Assembly: GCF_026226615.1 (NCBI RefSeq)
Contig: NZ_JAJAPB010000003.1
Span: 62,001-126,000 of the forward strand
Source: Geovibrio ferrireducens
GTDB lineage: Bacteria > Chrysiogenota > Deferribacteres > Deferribacterales > Geovibrionaceae
DNA: 64,000 nucleotides
Direction: 5' to 3'
How positions within the stretch are numbered: position 1 is the stretch's first letter; the number at the start of each line of letters is the position of its first letter. Position numbers and translations under genes: made by a program. Below, one piece after another: positions 1 to 7,743 of the stretch. Below the pieces are notes generated by a model. It was not told the origin of the DNA and ran no database searches. It saw nothing but the letters and a program-made list of their open reading frames with translations.

Positions 1-269
1 ACATAGCGGATCTCAGGCTGAAACAGCTTAACTTTGAGTCCAGAATCGTAACCAAAACCGGGCAGACCGGAACCTCTTCCGTTGCCTGCGAACTGGAAGT
101 TATTATACACGACAGAACAGGAAAAGAGATCTTCAACAAACCTTTCAAGGGGAGAACGGTTTACGACCTGACAAGCGATCTGGGCAAAAACAAGCGCAAC
201 AGAACAGATGCTGTCAGCTATGTTATCAGACAGGCTTTAACGGATTTTTACCATGACTTCAGACCATGA
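1..269 (+). CDS. lptE: LptE-like LPS-assembly lipoprotein, C-terminal fragment
   Basis: The window opens inside a reading frame (frame 3) that stays open to a TGA at 267-269; the 5' end lies outside. The visible 88 or so residues contain an alternating beta-strand pattern followed by an alpha-helical end (DAVSYVIRQALTDFYHDF). That layout fits the C-terminal half of LptE, the outer-membrane lipoprotein that plugs LptD during lipopolysaccharide export. The main support is context: lptE directly precedes holA in very many Gram-negative genomes, and here it overlaps holA by 17 bp. Sequence alone is weak because LptE diverges fast. The lipobox that would confirm it is not in the window. Confidence 0.65.
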   Translation, partial: IADLRLKQLNFESRIVTKTGQTGTSSVACELEVIIHDRTGKEIFNKPFKGRTVYDLTSDLGKNKRNRTDAVSYVIRQALTDFYHDFRP

Positions 270-1140
270 TTCCAAGCTGATAATACTCGGTTCTGCCGGG
301 TTTATTGACGAGGAAACGGAAAAAGTGCGCGCATCTCTGGACGACCCGGAGGACACCGTCTGGTTCGGAGATGAAATGAACCTTTCCGACTTTTTCAGCT
401 TTGTGTCCTCCCCTTCCCTTTTCAATCCCATAAAGCTCGCCGTTGTACATAACGCAGACAAAATCAAAGAGCTTGAAGCCTTCATGAATCAGGCGCACAG
501 ATGCCCGGAGGCGGTCATTGTCCTCACCGCAGATGCTGATGCTGAAAAAAAACTCGGTGCATTTCAGGGATTCAGAACAATAATAGAGAAGAAGAAAACC
601 CGCCGCGACAGCGTGATGGAGGTAAAGGCGGCGTTTGAGAAGCACTCTCTCCCTTGCGACTACGGCTGCGCGGACGAAATATACGATATTTTCGCCGGAG
701 ACATAAAACAGGTAAGGAGCGAGGCGGATAAGCTCTCACTTTATTATGCCCACAAAAAACCCGCATCATCAGACGATATACTCAAACTCATCACGGCAGA
801 AAAGCAGGAAAACATATTCGCCTTCATAGACAGCTTTGCCGGAAGAGACCGCAAAGGCTGCATACGCATACTGGACAACCTGCTCAAAGGGGATGAGGCG
901 GTAACGATAATATTTGTCCTCCTTGCCCGCAGAATGAAACAGATATATTTACAGAAAAAAGTTCCTTCCGCTCTTCAGGAGCGGATGTTCATCCTCAATA
1001 AAATCAAATCCGATGCTTCCAAATGGAAGCCCGGTGAGCTTGCCTCCCTCGCAGCCCGCTTCGCCGAACTGGACTGGAAAATCAAAACCGGGCAGATAAG
1101 AGACACCGATGCGATGTATACGCTGATTGGATGTATGTAA
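253..1140 (+). CDS. holA: DNA polymerase III subunit delta
   Basis: 295 residues, usual for HolA (about 330 or slightly less). It is the clamp-loader delta subunit that opens the beta clamp. The N-terminal region resembles the degenerate AAA+ domain of the family, with a 'KLAVVHNADKI' strand-helix where family members carry a Walker-B-like strand. The centre has the helical lid region (AGDIKQVRSEADKLSLYY) typical of HolA, and the C-terminal third is all helical (collar domain), ending in the characteristic 'LAELDWKIKTG' type segment seen in HolA proteins. ATG start overlaps the lptE stop by 17 bp, giving translational coupling. The short N-terminus before the first beta strand is consistent with the ATG at 253. 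Assignment is by fold features and lptE-holA synteny. Confidence 0.85.
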   Translation: MTSDHDSKLIILGSAGFIDEETEKVRASLDDPEDTVWFGDEMNLSDFFSFVSSPSLFNPIKLAVVHNADKIKELEAFMNQAHRCPEAVIVLTADADAEKKLGAFQGFRTIIEKKKTRRDSVMEVKAAFEKHSLPCDYGCADEIYDIFAGDIKQVRSEADKLSLYYAHKKPASSDDILKLITAEKQENIFAFIDSFAGRDRKGCIRILDNLLKGDEAVTIIFVLLARRMKQIYLQKKVPSALQERMFILNKIKSDASKWKPGELASLAARFAELDWKIKTGQIRDTDAMYTLIGCM

Positions 1141-1192
1141 GCATATTCCTTCTGTAACATTCCTTGACACATGCAGTATCTGGTAATATCTT

Positions 1193-1212
1193 TGTTATAA
1201 CACTGTATAACC
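1193..1212 (+). promoter_or_regulatory. Palindromic operator/promoter of the AbrB-Doc module
   Basis: A perfect 10-bp palindrome TGTTATAACA (1193-1202) is followed by a related half site TATAAC (1206-1211). Upstream lies TTGACA at 1164-1169 with a TATCTT-like -10 about 17 bp later. Type II antitoxins usually repress their own promoter, so the palindrome is a candidate AbrB-type operator. A GGAG Shine-Dalgarno sits at 1216-1219 before the ATG at 1226. The regulatory role is inferred. Confidence 0.45.
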
Positions 1213-1225
1213 TTCGGAGCTTGGC

Positions 1226-1453
1226 ATGATAAAAAACCTGACAAAGCACGGGAACAGTCTGGCACTAGTTATTGAAAAGCCTATTTTAGAACTGCTTGGA
1301 GCAAACTCAGAAACAGCTTTTGAAATAACCACAGACGGACAGATACTTATACTTTCACCTGTTAAAGATAAAGACAAAACTGACGCATTCAAAAATGCTC
1401 TCGAAAAAGTTAATGAGCGCTATCCGAAAGCACTCAAAAAACTAAGCGAATAA
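1226..1453 (+). CDS. AbrB/MazE-type antitoxin
   Basis: 75 residues. The N-terminal half (residues 1-48) has the swapped-hairpin AbrB/SpoVT pattern: 'KNLTKHGNSLALVIEKPILELLG' corresponds to the strand-loop-strand with the G-N-S turn, followed by acidic/aliphatic strands ('FEITTDGQILILSP'). The C-terminal tail is charged and helical and would neutralise the toxin. It lies 15 bp upstream of a Doc-family toxin on the same strand, so it is read as the antitoxin of a type II module. AbrB antitoxins are more often paired with MazF or VapC; AbrB with Doc is a recognised but less common pairing. Confidence 0.85.
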   Translation: MIKNLTKHGNSLALVIEKPILELLGANSETAFEITTDGQILILSPVKDKDKTDAFKNALEKVNERYPKALKKLSE

Positions 1454-1468
1454 GAGCAAATAATTCCG

Positions 1469-1858
1469 ATGAGATTTCTTAGTCTGGCAGAAGTGCTTGA
1501 AATCCATAAAGATCAAATAGCCCGCTACGGCGGAATGCTCGGAGTAAGGGATATTGAACTGCTGAAATCAGCTCTTGGCATGCCGCCCGCTTCTTACGCC
1601 GGTGAATATCTTCATACTGATATTTTTGAAATGGCTGCCGCATACCTGTTTCATATTGCCAAAAACCACCCGTTTAACGATGGGAACAAGCGTGTGGGGA
1701 TAGCAGCCGCTTTGGTTTTCCTTCTGCTCAACGGTTACGAACTTGACGCACCGGAAGATGACGTTGCTGAAATGGTCATTGCTGTTGCCTCAGGAAAGCT
1801 CAGTAAAGCAGAAGCCGCTGTCTTTATCCGTAAGCAGAGCAGAGTTCAGCAGGCTTAA
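1469..1858 (+). CDS. doc: Death-on-curing (Doc) family toxin
   Basis: 129 residues, the usual Doc length. The Fic/Doc catalytic motif HPFNDGNKR is intact at residues 67-75, with the active-site His67 and the anion-binding loop. Doc enzymes phosphorylate EF-Tu and stop translation; canonical Fic enzymes use HPFx[D/E]GNGR, and the terminal KR with Asn before Asp is diagnostic of the Doc branch. The gene follows the AbrB-type antitoxin by 15 bp. Its stop overlaps the stop of the convergent sfsA by 4 bp, which suggests a clean insertion of the module between holA and sfsA. All key residues are present, so it is probably active. Confidence 0.9.
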   Translation: MRFLSLAEVLEIHKDQIARYGGMLGVRDIELLKSALGMPPASYAGEYLHTDIFEMAAAYLFHIAKNHPFNDGNKRVGIAAALVFLLLNGYELDAPEDDVAEMVIAVASGKLSKAEAAVFIRKQSRVQQA

Positions 1859-2535
1859 ACCATCTTCCTCAGACTGACCGTCCCCTTCTCAGGATCAAAA
1901 TCAGTGTAATAAACCAGAATTTTTACTCCGGCGGCTTTTGCCCGCTCAAACTCGGCGGCGTATGCGGGGTCTATCTCATGTGCAGGGCGGAAGGAGTTCC
2001 GCTTCACCTGACACATGTAAAGCATACACGCATTATAACCTTCTTTCACCGCCCTTTGCAGGACTTCCAGATGCTTTTTGCCTCTCGTTGTCACCGCATC
2101 GGGAAACATCACTGTTTCGTCATCGTACAGAGTACAGTTTTTCACCTCGATAAGAAACCTGCCCCTGTCTGACTCCACATAGAAATCGAGCCTCGCCTCA
2201 TCATACGGGTACTCCCTGCGGCAAAGGCTCACACGGCCAAGTTCCTCTATCTCACCGTCATTTATGGCGCTCTCGGCTATACGGTTCACAACCATAGTGT
2301 TAACCACAAGCCACTCCCCGTTTACGCACATTGCCTCCAGAGTGCATGGCAGCTTACGGGCAGGGTTATCCGAAACAGAACACAGCACAGTGTTTCCCGG
2401 TGTCAGAAGGTTTTTCATGGAGCCCGTGTTAGGATTATGAACCGTGGTTAAAATACCGTCCTTAACGACATCCGTAAAAAACCTTTTATATCTTTTTACA
2501 AATTCTGCTTTGAAAAGCGGAGGGAATACAAACAT
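1855..2535 (-). CDS. sfsA: SfsA family protein (DNA/RNA-binding nuclease-like)
   Basis: 226 residues, typical for SfsA (about 230). The family signature HNPNTGSM is at residues 33-40. The nuclease-like core carries Asp117 and 'EVKN' at 130-133, matching the PD-(D/E)xK pattern expected of SfsA, which was named for sugar fermentation stimulation in E. coli and later linked to nuclease activity. The conserved segment 'FPDAVTTRGKKHL' is present. ATG start at 2535. It is convergent with the Doc toxin and shares 4 bp with it. Physiological role remains unclear in the family. Confidence 0.93.
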   Translation of the reverse strand: MFVFPPLFKAEFVKRYKRFFTDVVKDGILTTVHNPNTGSMKNLLTPGNTVLCSVSDNPARKLPCTLEAMCVNGEWLVVNTMVVNRIAESAINDGEIEELGRVSLCRREYPYDEARLDFYVESDRGRFLIEVKNCTLYDDETVMFPDAVTTRGKKHLEVLQRAVKEGYNACMLYMCQVKRNSFRPAHEIDPAYAAEFERAKAAGVKILVYYTDFDPEKGTVSLRKMV

Positions 2536-2739
2536 AAAAATTGAATTTTTTTCCTTTATCCTGACAGTGTTTTTGAGTGAAGTGTAATTTTTTCACTTTA
2601 CAGTTCATACTCCATGGACTATTTTTTCGCAACAAGAAGCATGACGATATAAAAATTAAGGTTCTGTACTCTGAATTTTTCAGAGAATGATTTTTCCGTT
2701 AATACGAACCTAATTTACGCAAGGAGCGTCATTTAAAGA

Positions 2740-3432
2740 ATGAAAGCTATCGAAATGCAGGCCAGACCTATAGCGCTGATGCTGTCAGTGTTTATATTCT
2801 TCCTGCTCGCCGTTAACTTCTTCTTCCTTAACATCGTAAACTACAATCTCGGCGGTATGGAAGAAAAAGCACAGGAACAGCAGAGTAAAATGGTAAGCGT
2901 ATCAGAGAAACTGAACGCTGAAAGGGAAAAAATGACATTCGCAACCCAGGTTCTGGATGTCAGGGATATTTTGTCAACATTCGGCCGCTCACAGGGGGGG
3001 CTGACCAGTATGGATCTTGCTTACCTTATTGTAAGCGAATCACGCAAGCATGATATAGACCCCTATCTCGTGCTGGCGGTCATCAAGACGGAAAGCTCAT
3101 TTAACAGAAATTCAGTCTCCGACAAAGGCGCCATGGGGCTTATGCAGCTCCTGCCCGGCACAGCCCGCTACATATCCGACCAGAAAGAGGATGTGAACAT
3201 AAGAAGGGCTGACGAGCTTTTTGACCCCGTCACAAATATCAAACTCGGCATAGGCTACCTCTCATACCTCATGGATAAATACGACAACCAGAAACACGCC
3301 ATAATCGCCTATAACCTCGGACCGGGTAACCTGCGCAAAAAGCTCCAGAGCGGAAGCGGACTGCCGCAGGTATATTACAGCAAGGTAATGAAAAACTACC
3401 GTCTGATGCTGAGCCTCAGCAACAAAGCCTGA
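2740..3432 (+). CDS. Membrane-anchored lytic murein transglycosylase (SLT domain)
   Basis: 230 residues. A single N-terminal membrane segment (about residues 11-36) is followed by a short coiled linker (40-70) and a soluble SLT/GEWL domain (about 90-225). The catalytic Glu118 lies in 'VIKTESSF', followed by the family motifs 'GAMGLMQLLPGTA' (130-142) and 'IAYNLGPG'. It cleaves peptidoglycan with 1,6-anhydro product formation, on the periplasmic face. Shine-Dalgarno AAGGAGCG at 2721-2728 precedes the ATG. The methyltransferase gene starts immediately after its stop, so the two are co-transcribed. Confidence 0.9.
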   Translation: MKAIEMQARPIALMLSVFIFFLLAVNFFFLNIVNYNLGGMEEKAQEQQSKMVSVSEKLNAEREKMTFATQVLDVRDILSTFGRSQGGLTSMDLAYLIVSESRKHDIDPYLVLAVIKTESSFNRNSVSDKGAMGLMQLLPGTARYISDQKEDVNIRRADELFDPVTNIKLGIGYLSYLMDKYDNQKHAIIAYNLGPGNLRKKLQSGSGLPQVYYSKVMKNYRLMLSLSNKA

Positions 3433-4161
3433 ATGTCTGACCCGAAAGAGAGAGTTACCGTACTTCTGTCTGAAACCGAAGGAGCGGCCAATCTGGGCTA
3501 TATTGCCCGTATAATGGCCAACACCGGGTTTGACAGGCTGAAATTTTCAGGTTCTCTCTCCGGAAGGGAACAGGCGGCGTCAAGATATGCGGTGCATGCT
3601 TCCCGCATTCTTGACAATGCCGTTAAAAAGGCATCCTTCGGAGAACTCACCGCGGAGGAAGACATCATAATAGGCTTCAGCCCCAGAGACCCATGGGGCA
3701 GCACCCTTCCCTACTCCTCACTTGCTGAAACCGTGAAAACCGAAATAGCCGCAGGAAAGACCATCGGCCTGCTTTTCGGCAACGAAGCCAGAGGACTCTC
3801 CAATGAACAGCTCTCAGCATGCCGCTACAGGGTCGCCCTGCCCACGGAAGCATCATGCCCCAGCATGAACCTTTCCCATGCGGTTCTCGTTGTTCTGTGG
3901 GAACTGAGAGGCTCATTCCTGAAAGAGGAAATCACAATCACCGGACAAAGCTTCGCCTCAGCGGAACAGAAACGTGTTTTCAGGGATAAGTTTGCAGATC
4001 TTCTTGATGTGTCAGGTTATCTTAACGGACAAAACAACCGGATAAGGCTTCAGGAAATAAGCATGCTTTTTGATTCAAAGGAATGGTCGGAAAGGGAGAT
4101 GAATCTTCTCACCTCCGTAACGGGTAAACTCCTCAGAGAGTTCAAGGCTCTGAAAAAATAA
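3433..4161 (+). CDS. TrmH/SpoU-family RNA 2'-O-methyltransferase (TrmJ-like)
   Basis: 242 residues. The three SPOUT motifs are visible: motif 1 'ANLGYIAR' (19-26), motif 2 'LLFGNEARGLS' (about 114-124) and motif 3 'SMNLSHAV' (about 140-147), which together form the knotted AdoMet site. The C-terminal helical extension is like TrmJ (tRNA Nm32) and related group-1 enzymes. TrmJ is the best guess for substrate, but SpoU paralogues are hard to separate without alignment. The ATG abuts the transglycosylase stop codon (TGA at 3430-3432), so translation is probably coupled. Confidence 0.87.
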   Translation: MSDPKERVTVLLSETEGAANLGYIARIMANTGFDRLKFSGSLSGREQAASRYAVHASRILDNAVKKASFGELTAEEDIIIGFSPRDPWGSTLPYSSLAETVKTEIAAGKTIGLLFGNEARGLSNEQLSACRYRVALPTEASCPSMNLSHAVLVVLWELRGSFLKEEITITGQSFASAEQKRVFRDKFADLLDVSGYLNGQNNRIRLQEISMLFDSKEWSEREMNLLTSVTGKLLREFKALKK

Positions 4162-4162
4162 C

Positions 4163-4183
4163 GGCAGCCCTTTTAAGGCTGCC
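4163..4183. terminator. Bidirectional hairpin between convergent genes
   Basis: GGCAGCC (4163-4169) pairs with GGCTGCC (4177-4183) around a 7-nt loop, located between the stop of the methyltransferase and the stop of the convergent DtxR-family gene. No long U tract follows on either strand, so termination efficiency is uncertain. Confidence 0.6.
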
Positions 4184-4191
4184 CGCTCTGA

Positions 4192-4620
4192 CTAGTCTTC
4201 CCCTTCAAGATACTTCTTAAACTCCTGAGAAATATTCTCTCTCTCAAGAAATTCAACAAGCTTGTTGATCCTGCTGATAACGTCCATATCCATGACGTGC
4301 TCCATGCGGCAGGCGTTCTCCTCCGCGTGGTCTTCACTGAGCCCAACAACGGTTTTGAGGAACTTTTTCAGAACCTCATGGCGGAGGAAGATATTTTCAG
4401 CATATTTTTCACCTTCTTTGGTGAGTGTGATAAAGCTGTAGCGGTCGTAGTTAATGAAGCCCTTTTCTGAAAGGTGCTTGAGTGCATTTGTTACTGACGA
4501 CATCTTGACGCCGAGCTTTTCCGAAATCTCTTTCGCTCTGGCAACCGGATTTTCCTTTTGAAGCAACAGTATAGTCTCAAGATAGTCTTCCATGCTTCCG
4601 GAAAGTTCTCTGTCTCTCAT
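4192..4620 (-). CDS. DtxR/MntR-family metal-dependent transcriptional repressor
   Basis: 142 residues from the ATG at 4620, which has an AGGAG Shine-Dalgarno 7 nt upstream; an in-frame TTG at 4647 lacks one. The N-terminal winged helix (residues 5-65, 'GSMEDYLETILLLQ' and 'AKEISEKLGVKMSSVTNALKHL') is followed by the metal-binding dimerisation domain with 'RHEVLKKFL' and 'EENACRMEH'. There is no C-terminal SH3-like domain, so it has the short MntR architecture. It would bind Mn(II) or Fe(II) and repress uptake genes. Two GTCTAA sites flank its own -10 region, and the same sequence context occurs upstream of the TonB receptor gene, which makes that operon a likely target. Confidence 0.9.
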   Translation of the reverse strand: MRDRELSGSMEDYLETILLLQKENPVARAKEISEKLGVKMSSVTNALKHLSEKGFINYDRYSFITLTKEGEKYAENIFLRHEVLKKFLKTVVGLSEDHAEENACRMEHVMDMDVISRINKLVEFLERENISQEFKKYLEGED

Positions 4621-4638
4621 AAACACTCCTGCGTTTTT

Positions 4639-4664
4639 GTCTAACAAAGTTTAATACAGTCTAA
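4639..4664 (-). promoter_or_regulatory. Candidate DtxR-family operator at its own promoter
   Basis: Two TTAGAC half sites on the minus strand (4659-4664 and 4639-4644) lie 20 bp apart around a TGTATT -10-like element, 19-45 bp upstream of the repressor start. The segment TTAAACTTTGTTAGAC recurs, with one base fewer, at 11543-11557 ahead of the TonB receptor. Autoregulation is inferred from position and recurrence. Confidence 0.5.
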
Positions 4665-4742
4665 AAAGAATTGAAAGGCAAATTATGTATATAGGTTCAA
4701 AAAAGTTCCTTCCGGAAGGGAAAACAAATTAATTAACATCTA

Positions 4743-4771
4743 TTTGACAAATATTTCACATCAATGTCACA
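4743..4771 (+). promoter_or_regulatory. PHO-box-like triple direct repeat upstream of phoU
   Basis: Three 7-mers separated by exactly 4 bp: TTTGACA (4743-4749), TTTCACA (4754-4760), TGTCACA (4765-4771). This is the 11-bp periodicity of PhoB sites (CTGTCAT repeats in E. coli). It lies about 170 bp before phoU, whose operon encodes PhoB, so autoregulation under phosphate starvation is likely. A separate 12-bp palindrome CCTTCCGGAAGG is at 4708-4719 and its role is unknown. The remainder of 4648-4941 shows no gene. Confidence 0.55.
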
Positions 4772-4941
4772 GAATTAAAATATGTTAAATTGTTTTTCAA
4801 TATAAGGTTCAAACACACATATTAATAAAGCGGCGTGTTTGATATAATGAATACAAGTATTCACCATAGGCAATATGTACAGACTTCAAAACCTGCATAT
4901 GCGGATGAATATAACATTTATGTTTGATGAAGGGGTGTTAT

Positions 4942-5601
4942 ATGTCACAGCAGCATGAAACTGATTATATCAGGCTTAAGGCTCTGATAGCAGAAATGGC
5001 AAAAGAGTGCGAAACAATGATAGAAGGCTCCGTCAAAAGCCTTGTGGACCGCAACAGTGATCTGGCGCGTGAAATTATCGCTTGGGACGACAAAGTGGAC
5101 AACCTTGATATTGAGGTGGACGCCCTCTGCCGCAAGATCCTTGCCCTCTATGAGCCGAAGGCGGTTGACCTGCGTTTTGTTCTGACTGCTTCCCGGATTA
5201 TAGTCGATCTCGAACGCATAGGGGACTACTGCGTTGATATTTCAAAGGAAGTTCTCAGGCTGAATGAAGTTCCGCAGATAAAGCCATATATTGACCTGCC
5301 GAAGATGGGCGAAGCTTCCGCAGTTATGCTGAACGATGCAGTGAACGCCTACTTCAACAAAGACACAGGAGCAGCCTACCACGTAATAAAAAGGGACGAT
5401 ATAATAGACGGCCTGCATTCGCAGATTATCCGCGAGCTTCTCACCTACATAGCGGAAGACATCAAAAAAACAGCCGGGGTAATCTCGCTGATGCAGATAA
5501 CAAGATCAATAGAACGAATAGCCGACCATGCAACAAATATAGCCGAGCTTGTCTACTTTATGGTGGAAGGAAAGGTTGTCCGCCACCAGAAGCTGGACTG
5601 A
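4942..5601 (+). CDS. phoU: Phosphate transport system regulator PhoU
   Basis: 219 residues from the ATG at 4942, preceded by AAGGGGTG; upstream in-frame starts (4924, 4927) lack a ribosome site. Two tandem three-helix PhoU repeats are visible, each with the acidic E/DxxxD motif ('RNSDLAREIIAWDDKVDNLD' and 'KRDDIIDGLHSQII'), and 'DLERIGDYCVDI' / 'SIERIADHATNIAE' are the paired metal-binding signatures. PhoU links the Pst transporter to the PhoR kinase and shuts the regulon off in high phosphate. It heads phoU-phoB-phoR. No pst genes are in the window. Confidence 0.95.
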   Translation: MSQQHETDYIRLKALIAEMAKECETMIEGSVKSLVDRNSDLAREIIAWDDKVDNLDIEVDALCRKILALYEPKAVDLRFVLTASRIIVDLERIGDYCVDISKEVLRLNEVPQIKPYIDLPKMGEASAVMLNDAVNAYFNKDTGAAYHVIKRDDIIDGLHSQIIRELLTYIAEDIKKTAGVISLMQITRSIERIADHATNIAELVYFMVEGKVVRHQKLD

Positions 5602-5641
5602 CGGCCGCATTGCGCCTGACCGCGCATAAAAAGGAGTCAAT

Positions 5642-6313
5642 ATGATCAAAATACTGGTAATTGAAGACCACGAGGAGATGAGCGACCTCATCAAGTTCAA
5701 CATGGAGCAGAAAAACTACGAAGTAATATGCTCCGCCGATGCCAATGACGGGCTTATTCACCTCGAAAACTTCAGCCCTGATGTCATACTGCTTGACCTC
5801 ATGCTTCCCGGACTGAAAGGCATGGATTTCCTCAGCATAGTGCGCCACAATCAGAAATACGTACACATACCCGTAATCATAATATCCGCAAAAAACACAG
5901 AGAACGACATAATCAAAGGCCTTGAAAACGGTGCTGACGACTATCTCACCAAGCCTTTCAGCATGAACATACTTGCGGCAAAGGTAAAGGCAATCCTCCG
6001 CCGGACACCGGCAATGGAAAACAAAATAATCTCCGAATCAGGCATTACCATAGACACTGTCAATTACACAGTTAAAACTGACGGAGAAGAAGTTGTGCTC
6101 ACCAACAAGGAGTATGAACTGCTTGTGACCTTCCTGCGCAACCCTAAAAGGGTTTTCACCAGAAACCAGCTCTTAAACGCTGTCTGGGGTTATGATACGG
6201 ATGTATACTCCAGAACGGTTGACACCCACATATCCTCACTCAGAAAGAAACTGGGCGACAAAGGAAAGATTATAAAATCAGTTCCTAAAATAGGTTACCG
6301 CGCCGATACATGA
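5642..6313 (+). CDS. phoB: OmpR-family response regulator, PhoB-like
   Basis: 223 residues. Receiver domain 1-120 with acidic pocket 'IEDHEE', phospho-acceptor Asp in 'VILLDLMLPG' and Lys in 'DDYLTKPF'. C-terminal winged helix (about 128-223) with 'LTNKEYELLVTFLRNP' and 'VDTHISSLRKKLG'. An AAGGAG site at 5631-5636 precedes the ATG. It overlaps the kinase gene by 4 bp (ATGA) and follows phoU, so PhoB is the best assignment; the PHO-box-like repeats upstream of phoU agree. Confidence 0.92.
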   Translation: MIKILVIEDHEEMSDLIKFNMEQKNYEVICSADANDGLIHLENFSPDVILLDLMLPGLKGMDFLSIVRHNQKYVHIPVIIISAKNTENDIIKGLENGADDYLTKPFSMNILAAKVKAILRRTPAMENKIISESGITIDTVNYTVKTDGEEVVLTNKEYELLVTFLRNPKRVFTRNQLLNAVWGYDTDVYSRTVDTHISSLRKKLGDKGKIIKSVPKIGYRADT

Positions 6314-7743
6314 GACTCTTTACCAGCATCTTCTTTACCATATTCGTTCCGGTCACCCTTGTTCTGATGCTTACACTCCATTACTCAGGCAGACCGGCGG
6401 GAGATGCACACGGAGGAGCAAACGGACAAAGCAGCGTTGTTTCCGAACACCTTACCGAAGCGGAAACGGAGGAGCGGAACAGAGAATCAATCAACTATAA
6501 CTTCCGGCTGATTCTCCTTTCCTTCGCAACATCCGGCCTTATCTCCTTTTTGCTTGCCGGAAGAATAACCATCCCCATGCGTAAGCTGGCAGATATTGCA
6601 GACAGGATTGAAGCGGGGGATAAAAATATCAGCTTCCCTGTATTCGGCGATAAAACCATGTCCAAAGTTTCGGACATCTTTCACCGGATGTACAGCTCCA
6701 TGACAAGGAAACAGGACGAGCTTGAGAACGAACGCCACAAGCTCCAGCATGTTTTCAGCATACTCAATGAAGGCATCATCCTTCTGGACACATCGCACAG
6801 AATAAAGCATTTCAACAGCAAAGCCGCGGAGCATCTGGGCAGTGAGCTCACCCACGGCAGAAACATAGTCGATTCCCTGAACAGCATGGACACAATCAAC
6901 TTTGTCAGCAGGGTTCTGGAGTGGCAGGAGGACGGCATACACCACCTCGAACTGCGCCAGAAGATGTTTGATGTTCACGTGCGCTATCTCGACAAAGAGA
7001 TCCTTATCGTCCTCTACAACATAACCGAACGCACCCAGTATGAGGACTTTAAGACGGAACTCATCGGCAACATAACCCATGAACTCAAAACCCCTCTGGC
7101 GATGATAATGGGTTACGCAGAGACGCTCCTTGCCAATACTTCCGTGGACAGAAAGAATCTTGAGAAGTTCCTCACCATAATCCACAGCAATTCCAAGCGG
7201 CTTAACAACATAATAAACGATATTCTGGAGCTCCACAGGCTTGAGCATATACCGGGCGGATTCAACGTGGATGAACCTTTGCAGCTTGAAGCAGTGCTGG
7301 CGGAGCTTAATGAACGCTACGAGGGGTTCGAGACGAAGACAGTATTCAGGGCAGACTGCACGGATATACCCGTGCTCAGGGAACACTTTATGACCCTGCT
7401 CACAAACCTCACGGACAATGCCCATAAATACAGCCTGAGCAAGGTCATAGAGATAAGCATTTCCGTAAAGGATGATGAAACAGTTATTCAGGTGGCGGAC
7501 GAAGGCCCCGTTATTCCGGATGAAGACCGGGAAAGGATTTTCGAACGCTTCTACACGGTGAATAAATCAAAAAACCGTAACCAGACCGGAACCGGGCTTG
7601 GCCTCTCCATAGTGAAGCACATCACCGGGCTTTACGACGGCTCTATAACGCTGGAAAAGAATAAAAAAGGCGGCAACACATTCGTTGCCACCCTGTTTGA
7701 AAGACCTGTCAGAATTACGGAAACGGAAGAGGAGGAAGCCTAA
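6310..7743 (+). CDS. phoR: PhoR-like sensor histidine kinase
   Basis: 477 residues. Two membrane segments (about 5-25 and 67-85) enclose a roughly 40-residue periplasmic loop, short as in PhoR kinases that sense through PhoU/Pst rather than directly. Then HAMP (about 85-138), PAS ('HVFSILNEGIILLDTSHRI', 150-235), HisKA with the phospho-acceptor His in 'GNITHELKTPLAM' (about 257), and HATPase with N box 'NLTDNAHKYS' and G box 'GTGLGLSIVKHI'. The gene overlaps phoB by 4 bp and its stop overlaps the convergent terC stop by 4 bp. Confidence 0.92.
   Translation: MRLFTSIFFTIFVPVTLVLMLTLHYSGRPAGDAHGGANGQSSVVSEHLTEAETEERNRESINYNFRLILLSFATSGLISFLLAGRITIPMRKLADIADRIEAGDKNISFPVFGDKTMSKVSDIFHRMYSSMTRKQDELENERHKLQHVFSILNEGIILLDTSHRIKHFNSKAAEHLGSELTHGRNIVDSLNSMDTINFVSRVLEWQEDGIHHLELRQKMFDVHVRYLDKEILIVLYNITERTQYEDFKTELIGNITHELKTPLAMIMGYAETLLANTSVDRKNLEKFLTIIHSNSKRLNNIINDILELHRLEHIPGGFNVDEPLQLEAVLAELNERYEGFETKTVFRADCTDIPVLREHFMTLLTNLTDNAHKYSLSKVIEISISVKDDETVIQVADEGPVIPDEDRERIFERFYTVNKSKNRNQTGTGLGLSIVKHITGLYDGSITLEKNKKGGNTFVATLFERPVRITETEEEEA

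Noticed and set aside
6487-7425. A 312-codon minus-strand frame opposite phoR
   Set aside because: Antisense to HAMP, PAS and HisKA domains of an intact kinase; no domain of its own.
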